This document shows, one piece after another, positions 47,060 through 57,368 of a DNA stretch of 64,000 nucleotides. Positions within the stretch are counted from its first letter, which is position 1, and each line of letters starts with the position of its first letter. Made by a program: the position numbers and the translations under genes. Source of the DNA: Streptacidiphilus sp. 4-A2 (GTDB lineage: Bacteria; Actinomycetota; Actinomycetes; Streptomycetales; Streptomycetaceae); NCBI GenBank assembly GCA_014284505.1, contig JAAFYY010000001.1:4340001-4404000 (forward strand), written 5' to 3'. The notes beneath the pieces are model-generated. The model was given only the letters and a program-made list of their open reading frames with translations, had not been told where the DNA came from and ran no database searches.

Positions 47060-48064
47060 ATGAGCTCTGCCGCCACCCCCAGCACCCCGCTGCCCGTCCT
47101 ACCCTGGTTCGCGGCGCGTGGCCGCCACCGTCGCCCCGAGCGTCCCGAGATACCGGCGGGCGCCCCGGCGCTGCTGCTGGCCGTACCCGCCGAGGCCGGC
47201 CAGGACGTCCGGCGGATCGCCGACGAGCTGGCCTCGCTGGTCCGGGCCGAGCAGCCGGGAATCGACGCCACCGCCGTCTACCTGGCCGGCGACGCCGCCC
47301 CGACCAGCACCGATGTCCCGGCCGACGGCTACGCCGACTTCGCTCCGGAGCCCGGCCCCGGGCTCGACCCGGCGCTCGACCCCGAGCTCGACCCGGAGCG
47401 GATCGACCTTGCCGGGGCCACGGACGGCGGCGCGCCGACCCTGGCCGCGGTGCTCGCGGACAATGCCGCCAAGCGGGCCGCCGGCAGTGAGGTGCCCGCG
47501 CCGGTCGTGGTCCCGATGCTGCCCGGAACCAGCAGCGCGCTGCTGGCCGAGCTCGGGGCGGCCGCCGCCGCCGCCGACGGACAGAACGCCTTCGCCGTCA
47601 CCGAGGGCCTTGGCCCGCACCCGCTGCTGGCCGAGGCGCTGCACGTCCGACTGTCCGAGGCCGGGCTCGCCCGCGCGGACCGGGCCCGGCTGTTCGCGGT
47701 GAACACCTCCGCCGACGGCGTGGTGCTGGCCACGGTCGGCGGCGACGAGGCGCTCCAGCACGCCGGGATCACCGGGGTGCTGCTGGCCGCGCGGCTGGCC
47801 GTGCCGGTGGTCGCGGCCATCCCTGGACCAGCCGGGTTCGGTGGCCGCGGCCGTCGCCCAGCTGCGCGGAACCGGCTGCGGCCAGCCCGCGCTGGCTCCC
47901 TACCTGATCGGCCCGGAGTTCGACACCGACCAGCTCAAGGCGATGGCGCCGAGGTCGACTGCCCGGTGTCCGAGCCGCTCGGGGCCTACCCGACGCTGGC
48001 CCGGCTGGTGCTCGGCCGCTACCTGAGCGCGCTCGGCATCGAGCAGGACGCCGACCTGAACTGA
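47060..48064 (+). CDS. CbiX/sirohydrochlorin-chelatase-like protein, frameshifted
   Basis: A protein of about 334 residues. The first half shows GAPALLLAVPAEAGQDVRRIADELASLV, then VPAPVVVPMLPGTSSALLAELG. The second half has GVVLATVGGDEALQHAGITGVLLAARLAVPVVAA and, in other frames, GSVAAAVAQLRGTGCGQPALAPYLIGPEFDTDQLKA, then CPVSEPLGAYPTLARLVLGRYLSALG. This two-repeat pattern resembles CbiX/SirB chelatase-fold proteins, but the catalytic His of HGSR-type motifs is not visible, so activity is doubtful. Two compensating breaks lie near 47820 and 47945. The start is the ATG at 47060. Confidence 0.6.
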   Translation: MSSAATPSTPLPVLPWFAARGRHRRPERPEIPAGAPALLLAVPAEAGQDVRRIADELASLVRAEQPGIDATAVYLAGDAAPTSTDVPADGYADFAPEPGPGLDPALDPELDPERIDLAGATDGGAPTLAAVLADNAAKRAAGSEVPAPVVVPMLPGTSSALLAELGAAAAAADGQNAFAVTEGLGPHPLLAEALHVRLSEAGLARADRARLFAVNTSADGVVLATVGGDEALQHAGITGVLLAARLAVPVVAAIPGPAGFGGRGRRPAARNRLRPARAGSLPDRPGVRHRPAQGDGAEVDCPVSEPLGAYPTLARLVLGRYLSALGIEQDADLN

Positions 48065-48088
48065 GGCCCCGGCGGGCAGCGGTACCGG

Positions 48089-48129
48089 GCGGGGGCGGAG
48101 GCACAGGCCTCCGCCCCCGCTGTTGTTTC
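48089..48129 (+). terminator. Strong terminator
   Basis: A perfect 14-base stem (48089-48102 against 48107-48120, half GCGGGGGCGGAGGC) with a 4-base ACAG loop is followed by TGTTGTTTC. It lies 25 bases after the CbiX-like gene and before the convergent LacI gene. Confidence 0.88.
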
Positions 48130-48247
48130 CGCCACTGCTGTTTTTCCGCCACTGCTTCCGCGGACAAGCCCGCAAGGGCTTCCGCAAGGATTTTCCGGAG
48201 CCGCCGCCGCGAGCATGTCCGCAGCTCAGCCGCCGGTCAGCCGCCGG

Positions 48248-49271
48248 TCAGCCACGGGCCGGGGCGGCGGCGGTGGAGCCGCGGACCACCAGCTCCGGCT
48301 GGAACACGAACTCGCCGCGCTGCGCCGGATTGCCGCTGATCTCCTCCAGCAGCACATTGACCGCCGCCGCGCCCATCGCCTCCACCGGCTGGCGGATGGT
48401 GGTCAGCGGCGGGTCGGCGAAGGCGATCAGCGGCGAGTCGTCGAAGCCCACCACCGACACGTCCCCGGCACCGACAGGCCCCGGGCGCGAACCGCCCGGA
48501 TCGCCCCGAAAGCCATCAGATCGCTGCCGCAGACGATCGCGGTGCAGCCCCGGTCCAGTAGCGTGGCCCCCGCCGCCTGCCCGCCCTCCACCGTGAACAG
48601 TGAATGCTGGACCAGCTCGGACAGTCCGGCCGGGTCGAGCTGGAACCAGCCGCGCATGGCCTCGGCGAAGCCTTCGAGCTTGCGCTCCACCGGGACAAAG
48701 CGGACCGGCCCGACGGCCAGGCCGATCCGCCGGTGGCCGAGCCCGGCGAGATGCTGCACCGCCATCCGCATCGCGGCGCGGTCGTCCGGCGAGATGAACG
48801 GGGCGCTGATCCCGGGACTGTGGCCGTTGATCATGACAAAGGGCACGCCCTGGCCGGTCAGCCGGGCATAGCGCTCGGTGTCGGCGGTGGTGTCGGCGTG
48901 CAGCCCGGAGATGAAGACGATGCCGGTCACCCCGCGCTCCACCAGCAGTTCCACCAGTTCGTCCTCGGTGGAGCCGCCGGGGGTCTGCGTGCACAGCACC
49001 GGGGTGTACCCGTAGCGGGTCAGCACCTGCTCGATGACCTGCGTGAACGCCGGAAAGATGGGGTTGCTCAGCTCGGGCGTGATCAGGCCGATCAGCCCGG
49101 CGCTGCGCCGCCGCAGCCGGGTGGGCCGCTCGTAGCCGAGGACGTCCAGCGCGGCCAGCACCGTCTGCCGGGTGGTGGCGGACACCCCCGGCTTGCCGTT
49201 CAGCACCCGCGAGACGGTGGCCTCGCTGACCCCGCCTGCGCCGCGATGTCCGCCAGCCGTGCTGTGCTCAA
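48248..49271 (-). CDS. LacI-family transcriptional regulator (probable glucosidase operon repressor), frameshifted
   Basis: A repressor of about 341 residues. The HTH reads ARLADIAAQAG then VSEATVSRVLNGKPGVSATTRQ, with the hinge AALDVLGYERPTRLR. The periplasmic-binding-like domain shows LIGLITPELSNPIFPAFTQVIE, GVTGIVFISGLHADT, GLGHRRIGLAVG, AIVCGSDLMAFGAIRAVRARG and DVSVVGFDDSPLIAFADPPLTTIRQP. Breaks are near 49238 and 48475. The start is TTG at 49271 (TTGAGCACAGCACGG). It lies just downstream of a GH13 alpha-glucosidase gene, so its ligand is likely a malto- or isomalto-oligosaccharide. Confidence 0.88.
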
Positions 49272-49397
49272 GGAGTCGCCCCGAGTGTCGGCCGGATACC
49301 CTCACCCGGCAGCGTATTGCACCGGGGCCGGTCGGACGGCCGCTCCGTCGTTCCGCCCGGGCCCGCCGCTCCGGCCGGGCCAGGAACTGACATCATG

Positions 49398-51091
<1,694 letters not shown>

Positions 51092-51092
51092 G

Positions 51093-51196
51093 GAATCCCT
51101 TTGCGGGGTCGAATCCCTTTGCGGGGTCGGACAGCCGGATGCTGGAGGTCTGGGTGCTGGAGGTCTGGACGCTGGAGGTCTGGGTGCTGGAGATCC
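51093..51196. repeat. Two tandem arrays in the leader of the GH13 gene
   Basis: GAATCCCTTTGCGGGGTC occurs twice head to tail (51093-51110, 51111-51128); on the gene strand each copy carries AAAGGGA, so the ribosome-binding site is duplicated. Next, a 15-base unit GCTGGAGGTCTGGGT is repeated 3.7 times (51141-51196). The rest of the gap to 51452 holds promoters for the divergent GH13 and hmgA genes. CTTTGCAGAAAG (51269-51280) could be a regulator site. Confidence 0.85.
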
Positions 51197-51452
51197 ATGG
51201 GACGGGAGGGCGGGCTGTGGCGCGAGTGGTCACTCGAACGTAACAGCGGCATCCGCCCGGCGGAAAGTCTTTGCAGAAAGCCTCTGAAAGTTTGGCTGTA
51301 GGCCATCCGGTCGTGTCCGGAGCACGGCGGGCAACCCGGCCGCGGCGCCGCTCCGGGGCTTCCTTGACAGCGCGGGGGCCTTGGCCGTGGGATGGGATCA
51401 GGGGGCTCCGATCGGGGCGTCCGGCCTGGCCAGTGTCGCTCAGGAGGCGAAG

Positions 51453-52662
51453 GTGGCGTACTACCGCAGCATCGGGGCCATCCCCCGAAGAGGCACACCC
51501 AGCACCGGGACCGGGACGGGCGGCTCTACTACGAGGAACTGATGGGCGAGGAGGGCTTCACCTCCGATTCCTCACTGCTGTACCACCGGAATCTTCCCTC
51601 TGCCCTGGTCGACAGCCGGGTCTGGGCTCTCGCCGACGACAAGACCGAGCCCAATCATCCGCTCAAGCCCTACCACTTCCGGCTGCATGAGCTGTTCCCC
51701 AGTGAGAGCTGGCGGCAGAGCGACCCGGTGCGGGACCGCCGGGTGGTCCTCGGCAACGCCGACCTGCGCATCGCCTATGTGGCGGCCGGGCTGGCCTCCC
51801 CGCTGTACCGCAACGCCATAGGCGACGAGTGCGTCTATGTGGAGTCCGGCAGCGGCGTGCTGGAGAGCGTCTTCGGCAGCATCGAGGTCGGCGAGGGCGA
51901 CTACGTGGTGGTCCCGCGGGCCACCACCCACCGCTGGCTGCCGACCGGCGACGCCCCGCTGCGGCTGTACGCGGTCGAGGCCAACAGCCACATCACGCCC
52001 GCCCGCCGTTACCTTTCGAAGTTCGGCCAGCTGCTGGAGCACGCGCCCTACTGCGAGCGCGACCTGCGCGGCCCGGTCGGACCGCTGGTCAGCGACGAGC
52101 CCGGCGACGTCGAGGTGTATGTCAAGCACCGGGTCGGCGGCGCCGTCGGCGGGACCGTGTTCACCACCCCGAGCACCCCTTCGACGTGGTCGGCTGGGAC
52201 GGCTGCCTCTACCCCTACGCCCTCAGCATCCGCGACTTCGAGCCGATCACCGGGCGGATCCACCAGCCGCCGCCGGTGCACCAGGTGTTCGAGGGCAACG
52301 GCTTTGTGATCTGCAACTTCGTGCCGCGCAAGGTGGACTACCACCCGCTGTCCATCCCGGTCCCCTACTACCACTCCAATGTGGACAGCGACGAGGTGAT
52401 GTTCTACTGCGGCGGCGACTACGAGGCCCGCAAGGGCTCCGGGATCGGCCAGGGCTCGGTGTCGCTGCACCCCGGCGGCCACACCCACGGCCCGCAGCCC
52501 GGGGCGTACGAGCGCAGCATCGGCGCCGGGTTCTTCGACGAGCTCGCGGTGATGGTGGACACCTTCCGCCCGCTGGACCTCGCCGAGGGCGGCCTGGCCA
52601 CCGACGACGGGCGCTACGCCTGGAGCTGGAGCGGCCGCGGACCGCAGGGAGACCTCGCGTGA
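51453..52662 (+). CDS. hmgA: Homogentisate 1,2-dioxygenase, frameshifted
   Basis: Fe(II) dioxygenase that opens the homogentisate ring to maleylacetoacetate in tyrosine breakdown. The start is GTG at 51453 (VAYYRSIGAIPP) with CAGGAGG upstream. The core shows YYEELMGEEGFTSDSSLLYHRN, SGSGVLESVFGSIEVGEGDYVVVPRATTHRW and the iron-ligand motif HPGGHTHGPQPGAYERS (His and Glu ligands). Breaks are near 51491 (ATCCCCCGAAG, one C short) and near 52170 before EHPFDVVGWDGCLYPY. The stop overlaps the fahA start (GTGA). Confidence 0.9.
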
Positions 52663-53849
52663 GCTGGGTGCCGGTGCCGCAGGGCTGCGGCTTCACGGTG
52701 GACAACCTGCCGTACGGCGTGTTCGAGCCCCGGCGCGGCGGTTCGGGCTCCGGGCCCCGGGTCGGGGTCGCCGTCGGGGAGCATGTGCTCGACCTCGCCG
52801 CGATGTGGGCGGGCACCCCGCTCGGCGCGGACCTGGCCACCGGCTCGCTCAACCGGTTCCTGCGCCGCGGGCCGGGCGAGTGGGCGTATGTCCGGCGCGA
52901 GGTGCGGCGGATGCTGACCACCGACGACCGGCGCGGCCACTGCGAGCGCAATCTGCACCCGCTGGCCGAGGTGGAACTGCGGCTGCCGGTGGAGGTCGCC
53001 GACTACGTGGACTTCTACGCCTCCGAGGCGCACGCGACCAACCTGGGCCGGATGTTCCGGCCCGGCTCCGAGCCGCTGCTGCCCAACTGGCGTCATCTGC
53101 CGGTGGGTTACCACGGCCGCGCCGGGACGGTGGTGCCCTCGGGCACCACCGTGCGGCGGCCCGAGGGACAGCGGGCGGCCGGGGACTTCGGGCCCAGCCG
53201 CAAGCTGGACATCGAGGCCGAGGTGGGCTTCGTGGTCGGCGCGCCCTCGGCGCTGGGCACCAAGGTGGGCACCGGCGACTTCGCCGGGCATGTCTTCGGT
53301 GTGGTGCTGGTCAACGACTGGAGCGCCCGGGACATCCAGGCCTGGGAGTACCAGCCGCTGGGCCCGTTCCTGGGCAAGTCCTTCGCCACCTCGGTCTCGC
53401 CCTGGGTGGTGCCGCTGGCCACGCTGGAGCACGCCCGGGTGCCGGGTCCGGCCCAGTCGCCGGAGCCGTTGCCCTACCTGGCCGAGAAGCAGCCCTGGCA
53501 TCTGGATCTGGAGCTGGAGATCCGGCTCAACGGGCATCCGGTCTCCCGGCCGCCCTTCCGCGACACCTACTGGTCGCCCGCGCAGATGCTGGCGCACCTG
53601 ACCGTCAACGGCGCCTCGCTGCGCACCGGCGACCTGTACGCCTCCGGCACGGTCTCCGGCCGGGCCGCCGACCAGCGCGGCTCACTGATCGAACTGAGCT
53701 GGAACGGCGCCGAGCCGGTACGCCTGCCGGACGGCAGCAGCCGGGCCTTCCTCCAGGACGGCGACACCGTCACCATCAGCGCCACCGCGCCCGGTCCCGA
53801 CGGCAGCCGGATCGGCTTCGGCGAGGTCACTGGGACGGTGTCGGGCTGA
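52659..53849 (+). CDS. fahA: Fumarylacetoacetase
   Basis: Hydrolyses fumarylacetoacetate to fumarate and acetoacetate, the last step of tyrosine catabolism. The 396-residue product is intact. Motifs are DYVDFYASEAHATNLGRMFR (metal ligand Asp), LPVGYHGRAGTVVPSGT with the catalytic His, LDIEAEVGFVVG (metal-binding Glu pair), VNDWSARDIQAWEYQPLGPF and LGKSFATSVSPWVV. The start is GTG at 52659, overlapping the hmgA stop, so both are translationally coupled. No maleylacetoacetate isomerase gene is adjacent. Confidence 0.94.
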   Translation: MSWVPVPQGCGFTVDNLPYGVFEPRRGGSGSGPRVGVAVGEHVLDLAAMWAGTPLGADLATGSLNRFLRRGPGEWAYVRREVRRMLTTDDRRGHCERNLHPLAEVELRLPVEVADYVDFYASEAHATNLGRMFRPGSEPLLPNWRHLPVGYHGRAGTVVPSGTTVRRPEGQRAAGDFGPSRKLDIEAEVGFVVGAPSALGTKVGTGDFAGHVFGVVLVNDWSARDIQAWEYQPLGPFLGKSFATSVSPWVVPLATLEHARVPGPAQSPEPLPYLAEKQPWHLDLELEIRLNGHPVSRPPFRDTYWSPAQMLAHLTVNGASLRTGDLYASGTVSGRAADQRGSLIELSWNGAEPVRLPDGSSRAFLQDGDTVTISATAPGPDGSRIGFGEVTGTVSG

Positions 53850-54450
53850 GCCTGCCGTCCGCGGAGGGGACGGCGCCGCGCTGGTCGAGCACCGACCGGT
53901 AGGCCCGGGCGGCGGTGCAGGGCGCCAGCACCGGCGCCGGCCAGGCGTTCAGCCGCCGCTGATGGACGTCCACAAAGACGCAGTTCCCGGTGATGCCTAT
54001 GGCGATCACGGTGTCACCGGGCTGGAACTCGGCGTCGGTGGAGGTGCCGGTCGGCAGTCCGACCCCGGCCAGCAGTCTGTCCACGCCGCGGCCGGTGGCC
54101 GGGACCGCCTGCGCGGCCGGCGGCAGTTCGTCCAGCCGCTGCACCAGCGCGGCGGGGGTCCCGGCCGCCGGGGCGTCCGCGCCGGGGCGGTGGATCAGCA
54201 TCCCGGCCAGCTGGCCGACCACCACCAGCGCCACCACGCTGAGCACGGTCAGCCCGCAGCCGACCCCGGACCGCCAGGAGGGGGATCCGGGCGGATCCGA
54301 CCCCGGCTCCGGCCGCGCCTCGGTTCCCGCCACCGCTCCGTCCTCACCCCTGTGCCGCTGTCCCGTGTCCCGCTGTCCCGTGTCCCGCTGTCCCATGTGC
54401 CGCTGTCCGGCTGTGTCGATCCCGTGAAGGCCTATTGTGCTGCTTGTCAT
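53827..54450 (-). CDS. Single-pass membrane protein with GQR pentapeptide repeat
   Basis: An intact 207-residue protein I do not recognise. Residues about 12-35 contain four copies of a five-residue unit (GQRHM, GQRDT, GQRDT, GQRHR). Residues about 62-86 form one membrane helix (GCGLTVLSVVALVVVGQLAGML). The outer domain shows LVQRLDELPPAAQAVPATGRGVDRLLAGVGLP and PGDTVIAIGITGNCVFVDVHQRRLNAWPAPVLAPC with two Cys that may pair. The 3' end overlaps fahA by 23 bases (convergent). The start is the ATG at 54450. Confidence 0.65.
   Translation of the reverse strand: MTSSTIGLHGIDTAGQRHMGQRDTGQRDTGQRHRGEDGAVAGTEARPEPGSDPPGSPSWRSGVGCGLTVLSVVALVVVGQLAGMLIHRPGADAPAAGTPAALVQRLDELPPAAQAVPATGRGVDRLLAGVGLPTGTSTDAEFQPGDTVIAIGITGNCVFVDVHQRRLNAWPAPVLAPCTAARAYRSVLDQRGAVPSADGRLSPTPSQ
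54351..54410. repeat. Four-copy 15-bp coding tandem repeat
   Basis: The unit TGTCCCGCTGTCCCG (variants TGTGCCGCTGTCCCG, TGTCCCGCTGTCCCA, TGTGCCGCTGTCCGG) occurs four times head to tail. On the minus strand it encodes the GQR(H/D)x pentapeptide of the preceding membrane protein. Confidence 0.9.
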
Positions 54451-54516
54451 ACCAGCTATAGGCGAGAACGGGCGGATTGCGGTTCCCGGATGGATCCGGG
54501 CAGGGCTGAACCGGCG

Positions 54517-55060
54517 TCAGGCCGAGGCCAGCGCCAGCTGGACGACCTCCACCAGAACGTCCTTCACCGACTCCCGCGAGCGGGCGTCGCAGCACAGCAG
54601 CGGCACCGCCGGATCCAGGTCCAGCGCGGTGCGGACCTGCTCGACCGGGTGCGCCCGGACCCCGTCGAAGCAGTTGACCGCGACCACGAACGGGATGCCC
54701 CGGCGCTCGAAGAAGTCGACCGAGGGGAAGCAGTCCTCCAGCCTGCGGGTGTCGACCAGCACCACCGCGCCCAGCGCGCCCAGCGCCAGCTCGTCCCAGA
54801 CGAACCAGAACCGCTCCTGCCCGGAGTCCCGAAGAGGTAGACGGCCAGGCCCGTACGGATGTCGATCCGGCCGAAGTCCATGGCCACGGTGGTGGTGCGT
54901 TTGTCCTCCACCCCGACCAGCGAGTCGACCGGACGGCCGGCCTCGCTGAGCCGTTCCTCGGTGCGCAGCGGGCGGATCTCGCTGACCGCGCCGACCAGAG
55001 TGGTCTTACCTGCCCGAAACCGCCGGCGACAAGGATCTTGAGCGCCACTATGGAGTCCAC
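54517..55060 (-). CDS. cvnD: Conservon GTP-binding protein CvnD, frameshifted
   Basis: Small GTPase of the streptomycete conservons. It starts at GTG 55060 (VDSIVALKILVAGGFG). The P-loop should read GGFGAGKTTLVG, but one G is missing near 55014, so the frame shifts there. The second part has SLVGVEDKRTTTVAMDFGRIDI (switch region). A second break near 54830 leads to FWFVWDELALGALGAVVLVDTRRLEDCFPSVDFFE and VVAVNCFDG, which stands in for NKxD. It works with CvnA, B and C as a membrane complex that resembles eukaryotic GPCR-type signalling. The stop is at 54517-54519. Confidence 0.87.
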
Positions 55061-55094
55061 GCGGGTGATCCTAGTGGTCCGCCGGCGGCGGCGG

Positions 55095-55826
55095 TCATCC
55101 CCCTGCCGACAGCTGGCTGAACCGGGTGAGGCTCTGGGTGTAGGCGATCGGGGTGACATGGACCGGGCCGGTGTACGGATGGGTCATGTGCAGCACCATG
55201 AACACCGCGAAGCCGACGACCGCGCCGACCAGCCCCAGCGCGACCGACTCCCGCAGGCTGAAGGTCAGTCCGGCGATCGGCGCGTACAGCAGCACCAGCA
55301 GGCCGGTGGCGACCAGCGCCGGGTACAGCGGGCCGGGCAGGGTGTCCGAGGTGTCGGCGAGCCGGATCTGCCGGGTGGTGTACACCTCGTCCAGGTCGCT
55401 GAGCTCCTGGGTGCTGTCCGCCGTCACCGGCTCCTTCGCCACATGCTCGCGGACCGCGTCCAGGTCGAGCCAGGTGGCGTTGTCGGCCTTGCCGTGGGCC
55501 ATGGTCGCGAACTCGCCGTGGATCACCGAGGTGACATAGTCGCGCAGCAGCGGGCGGGTGGAGTTGTCGGCGTCGATGTAGGCGGCGTTGAGGGCGCGGG
55601 CCTCGTCGAAGGTGTGCCCCTTGGCGGTGTTGATGTTCGACCAGGAGCCGGCGATCAGGAAGGCCGCGACCAGTACGAAGGAGGACAGCGAGGCGGAGCC
55701 GAGGAAGCCGAGCGCGCCACCGGAGAAGGTGCCCTCGCGCGAGCGCGGGGTGCGTCCGAAGGCGATCAGGACCAGCACCGCGATCACGGCGCCCAGCAGC
55801 GCGAAGAGAATGAACCCGACAATCAA
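55095..55826 (-). CDS. DUF4239 family membrane protein inside the conservon
   Basis: An intact 243-residue polytopic protein, as in DUF4239. Helix 1 is VGFILFALLGAVIAVLVLIAF, helix 2 SLSSFVLVAAFLIAGSW, and helices 3 and 4 are LYPALVATGLLVLLYAPIAG and ALGLVGAVVGFAVFMVLHM. A soluble middle domain (NTAKGHTFDEARALNAAYID, DLDEVYTTRQIRLADTSD) lies between helices 2 and 3. The function is unknown. The TTG start at 55826 overlaps the upstream stop (TTGA), with GGGAGG upstream. It lies 34 bases before cvnD, so it is likely part of the conservon transcript. Confidence 0.8.
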   Translation of the reverse strand: MIVGFILFALLGAVIAVLVLIAFGRTPRSREGTFSGGALGFLGSASLSSFVLVAAFLIAGSWSNINTAKGHTFDEARALNAAYIDADNSTRPLLRDYVTSVIHGEFATMAHGKADNATWLDLDAVREHVAKEPVTADSTQELSDLDEVYTTRQIRLADTSDTLPGPLYPALVATGLLVLLYAPIAGLTFSLRESVALGLVGAVVGFAVFMVLHMTHPYTGPVHVTPIAYTQSLTRFSQLSAGG

Positions 55827-56267
55827 CGGTGCCTCCCGAGAGCATGGCTGACATAGCCCGCCCCGGCCGCGACCAGGGCGGGCAGGGTGACGGCGACAAA
55901 GATGAACGCGGCCTCCGGCGCGGCCGGGGCGGCGGCCACGGCCGGGGCGGTGATCGCCACCGGGACCACCGGCACGACGGTGGCCGGGTGCGTCTGCGCG
56001 GGAGTGGGTCTGGGCGGCAGGGTCACCCGCGGCTGCCGCACCGGCGGCGGGGCGCGGCCGGTACATACGGGCGGGGCGGGGCCGGCTGGGCCACCCGGAC
56101 GCAGTGCGGGGCCGCGGCGGGGCCGGGAACGCCGGCGGCACGGGCTGCGGGAAGCCCCGGCCGTGCCCGGCCGCGGGCGGGACCGGTGGTGGCACCGGTG
56201 GCGCGGGCGGCGCGGGGAGCGCCGTGCAGCGCCAGTCGTGCAGGGACGGGAGCGAGTCGGTGTCCAT
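55823..56267 (-). CDS. Proline-rich protein with one membrane helix, frameshifted
   Basis: A short protein I do not recognise. It begins MDTDSLPSLHDWRCTALPAP, runs through a Pro/Ala-rich stretch, and ends with VRQPRVTLPPRPTPAQTH and a hydrophobic C-terminus (AAFIFVAVTLPALVAAGAGYVSHAL) that should span the membrane. The frame changes once or twice near 56040-56100. The stop overlaps the DUF4239 start, so both are translationally coupled. Together they sit between cvnC and cvnD, which in standard conservons are adjacent. Confidence 0.55.
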
Positions 56268-56474
56268 GGGCAGGGGCTGCCCCGTGGCCCGGGCCGCTCA
56301 GTGGTCGGCGCGCGGCAAACGACCCGTCCGGGTGCTGTTCAGGGGAACGCCGGTGCTGCCGCCGCGTCTGCGGGCGAATCCCGGCCCGGCTCGCGGGGCG
56401 CACTGCGGGCGCGGGCCCGGCCGGCGCGGGCCCGGCCGACAGTGCGCACCCGGGCCGGGCCTGTCGGAGCGGCC

Positions 56475-56956
56475 CTACAGTGCCGCAGGCCCTGGATGAC
56501 CTCGTGCAGGATCCGGGCGTCGGGCAGCCGGGCCGGCGGGACCGGCCGGCTGACGGCGATCAGCTCGGCGTCCAGCAGGTCGCCGAGCAGGATCCGGACC
56601 ACGCCCAGCGGCAGATCGGTCCCGGCCGCGACCTCCGCCACCGAGAGCGGGCGCAGCCGCACCAGGTCGAGGATGGCGTGGTGCTCCGGTCGTCCGCCAA
56701 CTCCTCGTCCAGGCCCCGGTCGTGGTCGTCGGCGGCGTAGGAGCCCTCGGCGGCGTAGGACCCACCGCGGCGGAGAGGCCCCGTGTGCGGGGAGCCCCTC
56801 GGCCGCGGAGATCTGGGCGATCACGTCAAAGGCATCGCTCTCGGCGTGCCAGGTCCGTCCGCGGGTCAGGGTGTAGGGGCGGACCAGCTGCGGCTCCGCC
56901 GCCTCTTCCCCGTCCTGCTCCGCACGGTCGTCCGCTCCCCCCGGCACCGCGTTCAC
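56475..56956 (-). CDS. cvnC: Conservon protein CvnC (DUF742), frameshifted
   Basis: A DUF742 protein of about 160 residues. It starts at GTG 56956 (VNAVPGGADDRAEQ), overlapping cvnB (GTGA). The N-terminal part has PQLVRPYTLTRGRTW, and the C-terminal winged-helix-like domain reads HHAILDLVRLRPLSVAEVAAGTDLPLGVVRILLGDLLDAELIAV. One or two breaks lie near 56690-56770 in a Tyr/Asp-poor linker. The end reads ARILHEVIQGLRH; restoring one C at 56478 (CACTG to CACCTG) gives HL and a TAG at 56475-56477, the usual family end. Confidence 0.85.
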
Positions 56957-57368
56957 CGCGCTTCGGGCGAGCCGGTCCGCGGGTCGGTGCCCAGGTGCTC
57001 ACCGACGCGCCGCACCAGCAGCGCCATCTCGTAGGCGACCAGGCCGACATCGGCCTCCGCCTCGCTGAACACGGCCAGGCAGGAGCCGTCCCCGGCGGCG
57101 GTGACGAACAGGAACGCCTGCTCCAGCTCGATCATGGTCTGCCGGACCGCACCGGCCTTGAAGTGGCGTCCCGCGCCTTGGCCAGGCTGTGGAAGCCGGA
57201 GGCCACGGCGGCCAGGTGCTCGGAGTCCTCCCGGCTCAGCCCGGCCGAGGCGCCGGTGGCCAGGCCGTCGCTGGACAGGATGACGGCGTGCCGGATCTCC
57301 GGGACCCGGCGGACCAGGTCGTCCAGGAGCCAGTTGAGGTCGCTGGAGGGCTTCGTCGGTACGGTCAT
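56953..57368 (-). CDS. cvnB: Conservon roadblock/LC7 protein CvnB, frameshifted
   Basis: A roadblock/LC7-domain protein of about 138 residues, the putative GTPase regulator of CvnD. It starts at ATG 57368 (MTVPTKPSSDLNWLLDDLVRR). The domain shows VPEIRHAVILSSDGLATGASAGLSREDSEHLAAVASGFHSLAKA, then after a break near 57165 HFKAGAVRQTMIELEQAFLFVTAAGDGSCLAVFSEAEADVGLVAYEMALLVRRVGEHL. The start overlaps the cvnA stop and the stop overlaps the cvnC start (GTGA). Confidence 0.9.

Noticed and set aside
51269..51280. CTTTGCAGAAAG as the LacI operator for the GH13 gene
   Set aside because: It resembles a sugar-repressor half-site but the symmetry is weak and no second copy is visible, so I did not list it as an operator.
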